Of a stretch of DNA of 40,638 nt, positions 40,218 to 40,638 are shown one piece after another (within the stretch, counting starts at the first letter, position 1; each line of letters opens with the position of its first letter). The translations under genes and the position numbers were made by a program. Below the pieces are notes generated by a model. The model had not been told where the DNA came from. It saw nothing but the letters and a program-made list of their open reading frames with translations, and did no database searches. This stretch comes from CAZUGO01 sp964619935 (lineage in GTDB: Bacteria > Planctomycetota > Phycisphaerae > UBA1845 > CAIVHJ01): the NCBI GenBank assembly GCA_964619935.1, contig CAZUGO010000051.1:1-40638 (forward strand). Direction: 5' to 3'.

Positions 40218-40224
40218 TGCTCCA

Positions 40225-40380
40225 TTACTTCTTAACTGATGGATAAAGCCGCCTGAGCTTTATCCGTGCATCCTCTGCGGTGAGCTGCCAATCCGCTTTT
40301 GTTCCGACAATATCGCGCGCGACTTCCCATGCCTTCACTTCGCGGCGCAGCTCATCGACGTTGTCAATGCGTCGCGACAA
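40225..40380 (-). pseudogene. C-terminal remnant of an IS630-type transposase
   Basis: About 50 residues ending at TAA (40227-40225) match the extreme C-terminus of IS630-family DDE transposases: LSRRIDNVDELRREVKAWE and WQLTAEDARIKLRRLYPS. The catalytic core is absent; upstream the frame continues into unrelated sequence up to 40521. It is therefore a broken copy whose larger part has been lost. The adjoining DNA to 40638 is less GC-rich, consistent with insertion and decay. Confidence 0.75.
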
Positions 40381-40448
40381 GACTCGTCTTGGGGGCGACG
40401 CGCCCGTCCGGACTCGATCGTTCAGGAACCCTTCAGGAGTGCACCACC

Positions 40449-40556
40449 ATGAATCTCGCCATTGGAATGACATTGTTGGTTGGCTGGCGGCGGTCAGCCG
40501 CCGACGGCAGACCCTTGGCAATCACATCGGCTTCGGTTACGTTGTTTTTCACGTGA
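40449..40556 (+). CDS. Possible small peptide, 35 aa
   Basis: A short frame (MNLAIGMTLLVGWRRSAADG...) starts at ATG 40449, which has AGGAG eleven bases upstream. It has no known relative and lies opposite the extended transposase-remnant frame. It may well be chance. Confidence 0.2.
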   Translation: MNLAIGMTLLVGWRRSAADGRPLAITSASVTLFFT

Positions 40557-40625
40557 GCACTTTGCTGACCACGTCGAAGAACGGTCATAAAGCGTAACCA
40601 CACGTCTTAAAGCAAGTCAAAAAGT

Positions 40626-40631
40626 AAGGAG
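40626..40631 (+). promoter_or_regulatory. Ribosome binding site of a gene beyond the edge
   Basis: AAGGAG lies 7 bases before the end of the window in an AT-richer stretch. A plus-strand start codon just beyond 40638 is likely but cannot be seen. Confidence 0.4.
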
Positions 40632-40638
40632 AACAGAG

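Overview
The window is GC-rich and tightly packed. It suggests a member of the Planctomycetota, most likely Phycisphaerae. The clues are a CGYDLRG...CPECG zinc-ribbon membrane protein, a secreted protein ending in two dockerin-like repeats of the LLGAWGPC type, a BlaI/BlaR1 pair heading an ExbB/ExbD gene cluster, and a leucine-degradation operon. This placement is inference from family habits; no rRNA gene or marker protein is present to prove it.

Layout. 1-1780: an AT-richer, probably acquired stretch with three small minus-strand genes, ending at a tRNA-Leu(CAG) gene with its own promoter and terminator. 2013-4797: an ArsR-type regulator with two AT-rich operator copies, an exported histidine-phosphatase-like protein that appears to lack its second catalytic histidine, and a lipoprotein alpha/beta hydrolase. 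5037-6995: asparagine synthase. 7283-10809: a complete ribose-type sugar ABC importer (permease, double ATPase, lipoprotein binding protein) on the minus strand. 10810-11510: a divergent spacer with six 9-bp palindromes at an exact 22-bp period. 11511-13175: a polytopic membrane protein resembling GT-C glycosyltransferases.

13429-24998 is the most striking part: one plus-strand gene train behind a single promoter with BlaI-type operators. It encodes a BlaI repressor, a BlaR1-type M56 protease, a large periplasmic TPR protein, ExbB, ExbD, and a 1084-residue protein with a beta-propeller, a TonB-like SxxxH transmembrane segment, a proline-rich linker and a prenyltransferase-like alpha/alpha toroid. 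The last gene encodes a coiled-coil protein. BlaR1 lacks a penicillin-binding sensor; its C-terminal half instead has the same layout as the last protein of the operon, including a shared 52-residue domain that looks like a secretin N domain. My reading is an inducible, proton-motive-force-driven envelope machine whose sensor and terminal component are paralogous.

25048-29173 (minus): an SDR oxidoreductase, the dockerin-bearing secreted protein, a small DUF6265-like protein and a membrane polyferredoxin with TPRs. 29558-34900 (plus): a leucine/isovalerate operon encoding methylcrotonyl-CoA carboxylase beta subunit, methylglutaconyl-CoA hydratase, a biotin carboxylase, a separate biotin-carrier protein, and HMG-CoA lyase; the usual carboxylase alpha chain is split in two. 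34956-36925 (minus): TadA and a lipoprotein phosphoesterase. 37160-40217: HDOD protein, O-methyltransferase, a SEC-C-like membrane protein and a small membrane protein. The right end holds the C-terminal remnant of an IS630-type transposase and the ribosome binding site of a gene beyond the edge.
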